From Streptomyces sp. NBC_00249 (GTDB taxonomy: Bacteria > Actinomycetota > Actinomycetes > Streptomycetales > Streptomycetaceae), in NCBI RefSeq assembly GCF_026342355.1, contig NZ_JAPEMV010000002.1, positions 620,001-684,000 of the forward strand: a DNA stretch of 64,000 nt, in the 5' to 3' direction. The notes beneath the pieces are model-generated. The model saw only the letters and a program-made list of their open reading frames with translations. It searched no databases and was not told the DNA's origin. Of the stretch, positions 63,778-64,000 are shown piece by piece (the first letter of the stretch is position 1; each line of letters opens with the position of its first letter). The position numbers and the translations under genes were made by a program.

Positions 63778-64000
63778 TTAGTTGAGCTCGACGTTCGCCA
63801 GGTCCATGCGGCCCTGGGCGTCGACCTCGACGTTCTTCACGGACTTGGAGTAGGCCGAAGAAGACATGTACGTGAACACCGGGATGTACGGAAGGTCCTT
63901 GATGATGATGTCATCGGCCTTCTGGTACAGCTTCAGACCCTCGGCGGCGTCGGTGGCCCTGTCGGCCTCCGCCATGGTCTTCTCGAACTCTTCGTTCTTG
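63778..64000 (-). CDS. Oligopeptide-binding protein, C-terminal end only, operon 2
   Basis: The last 73 codons of an SBP_bac_5-type solute-binding protein. The visible sequence includes KNEEFEKTMAEADRATDAAE, KLYQKADDIIIKDLPYIPVF and SVKNVEVDAQGRMDLANVEL, matching the C-terminal pattern (KADDIIIKDLPYIPVF, compare AEKILAEQMPSIPLWY in operon 1). The start and signal sequence lie beyond base 64000. As first gene before OppB-OppC-OppD-OppF it gives operon 2 the order binding protein, two permeases, two ATPases. A link to aerial-mycelium formation through bldK is inferred, not shown. Confidence 0.85.
   Translation of the reverse strand, partial: KNEEFEKTMAEADRATDAAEGLKLYQKADDIIIKDLPYIPVFTYMSSSAYSKSVKNVEVDAQGRMDLANVELN

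Noticed and set aside
1..64000. tRNA, rRNA, CRISPR, integrase, insertion-sequence or prophage signatures
   Set aside because: None was found on reading both strands. There is no regularly spaced repeat array, no transposase-like protein, and no composition shift typical of an island.

Overview
The window is chromosomal DNA of a high-GC actinomycete, almost certainly a Streptomyces. Third codon positions are strongly G/C, GTG starts are frequent, and many Streptomyces- or actinobacteria-restricted families are present (DUF3107, DUF3117, DUF3152, DUF6758, DUF6113, mycothiol biosynthesis). Gene order from about 21 kb to 52 kb follows, from memory, the Mycobacterium tuberculosis Rv1170-Rv1239c region: corA, mgtE-like, DUF1003, mrp, tatB, htrA, rseA, sigE, O-methyltransferase, tag, divIVA-like, folP2, LOG, dapE, dapC/ferredoxin, mshB. 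No rRNA, tRNA, CRISPR array, insertion sequence, integrase or phage gene was seen. This looks like core chromosome, not an island.

Layout. 0-3.5 kb: a minus-strand cassette of a PelF-like glycosyltransferase, a membrane protein and a truncated sugar-nucleotide epimerase. 3.6-9.3 kb: a Dpp-type peptide ABC importer (lipoprotein, two permeases, one fused double ATPase), preceded by a 31-residue leaderless peptide and a strong hairpin. 9.3-13.7 kb: DUF3152 protein, alpha/beta hydrolase, small acidic protein, TetR regulator, DUF3107 protein, small membrane protein. 13.7-24.4 kb: ferritin-like protein, DEAD-box helicase (apparently CTG-initiated), hydrolase, MarC, PHP phosphoesterase, two Streptomyces families, CorA, a lipoprotein. 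24.6-33.2 kb: Mg-related MgtE-N/CBS protein, DUF1003, Mrp, then the cell-envelope stress block tatB, htrA, rseA, sigE with a divergent O-methyltransferase. 33.6-42.4 kb: DUF3117, enoyl-CoA hydratase, Tag, DivIVA-like protein, FolP2-type protein, LOG protein, the lysine/DAP enzymes DapE and DapC, and a 7Fe ferredoxin. 42.5-52.9 kb: GNAT, SirB1-like protein, a two-component system coupled to an ABC-2 exporter, a peptidoglycan-binding-domain membrane protein, MshB and a DinB-family protein. 52.9-64 kb: two paralogous five-gene oligopeptide ABC operons separated by a tandem-GNAT gene and two strong terminators. One may be the bldK equivalent.

Regulatory texture. Many operons are coupled by ATGA or GTGA four-base overlaps. 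At least nine genes have a TANNNT -10 hexamer ending 6-7 nt before the start codon, which implies leaderless transcripts. A GGAAC-N18-GTT element upstream of sigE fits an autoregulated ECF promoter. Strong GC-rich hairpins close most transcription units.

Repeats. Two families of extragenic repeats sit mainly in convergent intergenic spaces. One of them has been tandemly duplicated, 163 bp per unit, together with the last codons of the folP2-type gene.
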